The notes below the pieces were generated by a model. The model was not told the origin of the DNA, searched no databases, and was given only the letters and a program-made list of their open reading frames with translations. This document shows, in pieces, positions 6,681 through 8,195 of a stretch of 8,195 bases of DNA. Source of the DNA: Mycobacterium sp. (GTDB lineage: Bacteria > Actinomycetota > Actinomycetes > Mycobacteriales > Mycobacteriaceae). The stretch lies in contig JAOPWF010000351.1 in assembly GCA_025965815.1 (NCBI GenBank), positions 1 through 8,195 of the forward strand. The letters run 5' to 3'. The stretch's first letter is position 1, and the number at the start of each line of letters is the position of its first letter. The position numbers were made by a program, and so were the translations under genes.

Positions 6681-6683
6681 TTC

Positions 6684-7844
6684 TCACTCACCCCTTTCAA
6701 CCAGCGGTCCGCCGGGCGCGTCGTGCGGGTTGGGTGTGAACCGCACATCCGGAATCATCGTCGCCGGATCGCGGCCCCAGGCTTGCTCGAGCGCCCGCAA
6801 CATGCCCGAGACGCCGGTACCGGACAAGAATCCGTTGTCGATCGCACTGAACGTCAGGTCGACCATCAGCGACAAGTTGAGGTAGTCGCCCCGGACCACC
6901 TTCGGCACGTTGTCGATGTTGAACGGCGCGGTGAAGAGGAACTTCAGCGCCTGGATCAGGTACGGCGCCGAGCGGCCCAGTTGCTTGAGCGGCCGCTGCA
7001 GCAGTTGCAGGTTCTGATCGAAGTTGGCTCGTGAATCGGTGATCACCTGATCGGCCACGCCGCTGAGCCGGCCCACCGCTATGATCGCGTCCGCGAACAG
7101 GTCGCGGGTGTCGGCGAAATGCTTGATCAACGGCGGGAATTCGGTCAGCACCCGGTCCAGGGTGTCGTTGCGTTGCGCCACGATGGACAGCAGCCGATTG
7201 GTCGAGTCGATTGCGCGGGTGAGGTCGTCGCGTTGCTGATTCAGCTGGTTGGTGAAGGTGTCCAACCGGTTCAGGAACTCGCGAATCTGGTCGGCCCTGC
7301 CGGTGAGGAGATTGTTGACCTCCGTCTGAATCGTCTCCAGGTTCGCGATGCCCCCGCCGCGCAGGATCGTCGCGATGCTCGCCAACGTCCGCTCGGTCGT
7401 GGGGAACGCCGACGAGTTCTTCAGCGGAATCGTGTCGCCGCTGCGCAACGGCTGCGGCGACGGATCCGGCGGCGAGTCGAGTTCGACGTGCTGCGAGCCG
7501 AGCAGGCTGGTCTGGCCGATCTTGGCCAGCGCGTTCTTCGGCAACTTGACGTCCGACTTCAGGTCCAGCGTCATCGTCGCGACCCAGTTCTTCAACTCGA
7601 TCGCCCGGACGCTTCCGACGAACACGTCGGCAACCCTGACCCGGCTGTTGACGTTCAGCGCAAGCGTGTCCGGCATCTGCACGTAGATGGTCAGCTTGTC
7701 GCCACCGGTGCCCGGGCCGCCAGGCAGCGGCACGTTGGCGATGCCCTGCCAGCTTCCGCACGAGGTCAGGACAACGGCGGCTACCAGCAGCGCCAGACCG
7801 CGGCGCGCGGCGCGCCCGACCGAGATCCGGTTCCCCGCGCGCAT
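6684..7844 (-). CDS. mce1E: Mce family lipoprotein Mce1E (LprK), 386 aa
   Basis: Fifth Mce subunit and the lipid-anchored one of the set. The signal sequence has basic residues (Arg2, Arg6, Arg11, Arg14, Arg15), a hydrophobic core and a perfect lipobox LTSC with Cys29 as the lipidated residue. The MCE/MlaD domain follows (about 50-125, including VRVADVFVGSVRAIEL and a conserved LLGSQHVEL near its end), then a long helical segment (about 145-320) for the transport tube and a short C-terminal part. There is no cysteine-rich tail as in Mce1F. Length agrees with the approximately 390 aa of Rv0173. Start choice: ATG at 7844 has AGGAGG 6 bases upstream; the adjacent GTG at 7847 would have only 3 bases of spacing. 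The ATG shares one base with the TGA of mce1D (TGATG), so reinitiation is likely. It also ends 3 bases before mce1F. Confidence 0.94.
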   Translation of the reverse strand: MRAGNRISVGRAARRGLALLVAAVVLTSCGSWQGIANVPLPGGPGTGGDKLTIYVQMPDTLALNVNSRVRVADVFVGSVRAIELKNWVATMTLDLKSDVKLPKNALAKIGQTSLLGSQHVELDSPPDPSPQPLRSGDTIPLKNSSAFPTTERTLASIATILRGGGIANLETIQTEVNNLLTGRADQIREFLNRLDTFTNQLNQQRDDLTRAIDSTNRLLSIVAQRNDTLDRVLTEFPPLIKHFADTRDLFADAIIAVGRLSGVADQVITDSRANFDQNLQLLQRPLKQLGRSAPYLIQALKFLFTAPFNIDNVPKVVRGDYLNLSLMVDLTFSAIDNGFLSGTGVSGMLRALEQAWGRDPATMIPDVRFTPNPHDAPGGPLVERGE

Positions 7845-8195
7845 CACTGTCCTCCTGCTTCAGCGGGCAGCGGCGGTCCCGCCGGTGCGGGCGCCGCGGG
7901 GGCTGGTCCGGGCGCGGCCGGAGCGTTCATCGCTCCGCCCGGGTCACCCGGTATCACGCCGGGACCCGGCGCCGGGGGTGGCCCCGGTTGCGGGTACCAC
8001 GGCGGCGGCAACGGGTTGTTCTCGTTATACGCGTTCGGCGGGCCGGGCAACGGCGACGGGCCGAAATGGTCCGGTGCCGGCGGCGGCACGATGTCCGGTC
8101 CGCCCATCAGCTCCGAAAGCGACTCCGGAGTCAGCATGTTCGCCGTCAACGGCTGCACGGCCACGCCCTGCATGCCGGGCGCGACGATCCAGCCG
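7844..8195 (-). CDS. mce1D: Mce family protein Mce1D, C-terminal end only (runs off right edge)
   Basis: The frame is open from the right edge to TGA at 7846-7844 and gives the last 116 residues. The visible part begins with GWIVAPGMQGVAVQPLTANM and LTPESLSELMGG, typical of the conserved block before the tail of Mce1D-type proteins, then becomes a Pro/Gly/Ala-rich tail ending in LPAEAGGQ. The MCE domain and tube helix lie outside the window. An internal ATG at 8173 is not the start, because the frame and the family similarity continue upstream of it. Placement directly before the mce1E lipoprotein gene matches the invariant A-B-C-D-E-F order of mce operons, which together with the mam genes identifies it as mce1D. 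Confidence 0.9.
   Translation of the reverse strand, partial: GWIVAPGMQGVAVQPLTANMLTPESLSELMGGPDIVPPPAPDHFGPSPLPGPPNAYNENNPLPPPWYPQPGPPPAPGPGVIPGDPGGAMNAPAAPGPAPAAPAPAGPPLPAEAGGQ

Noticed and set aside
6697..7761. Minus-strand 354-codon open frame in another frame of mce1E
   Set aside because: It overlaps the clear lipoprotein gene entirely and translates to Arg/Gly/Asp/Ala-rich sequence without any domain.

Overview
This window is high-GC actinobacterial DNA with every supported gene on the minus strand. It reads as chromosomal sequence from a mycobacterium, most likely a non-tuberculous species (inference). The mce1-type gene order, protein lengths close to those I recall for M. tuberculosis Rv0172-Rv0178, and a typical mycobacterial secreted protein at the left edge support this. 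No database search was possible, so family names rest on recognised motifs, lengths and synteny.

In transcription order (right to left), positions 8195 to 2116 hold the 3' half of an mce1 lipid-import operon. It contains the C-terminal end of mce1D, the lipoprotein gene mce1E (lprK), mce1F, and four Mce-associated membrane protein genes, here called mam1A to mam1D (counterparts of Rv0175-Rv0178). Genes overlap or lie within a few bases, including two GTGA stop/start overlaps, so they are almost certainly one translationally coupled transcript. Mce1D, E and F supply subunits of the heterohexameric lipid-carrying tube that spans the periplasm. The Mam proteins are single-pass or RDD-type membrane proteins thought to stabilise or assist the complex.

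Directly after mam1D (2116 to 1580) lies what looks like a decayed DUF1275 (YoaK-type) membrane protein gene. It lacks its N-terminus and appears to have an internal in-frame deletion. Ten bases later comes an intact classical short-chain dehydrogenase/reductase (1569-745) with a good ribosome binding site. There is no obvious terminator between mam1D and this gene, so it may be read from the mce1 transcript.

An AT-rich spacer (568-744, about 44% GC over 601-744) follows. It probably carries the promoter of the last gene, a secreted protein with a clear signal peptide that starts at GTG 567 and runs off the left edge.

Nothing here looks like a new defence system, mobile element, CRISPR array or RNA gene. 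The points most worth a second look are the DUF1275 remnant at the operon end, the two very acidic cytoplasmic tails (Mam1A, Mam1D), the shared motif pattern of the four Mam proteins, and the eight-cysteine tail of Mce1F.
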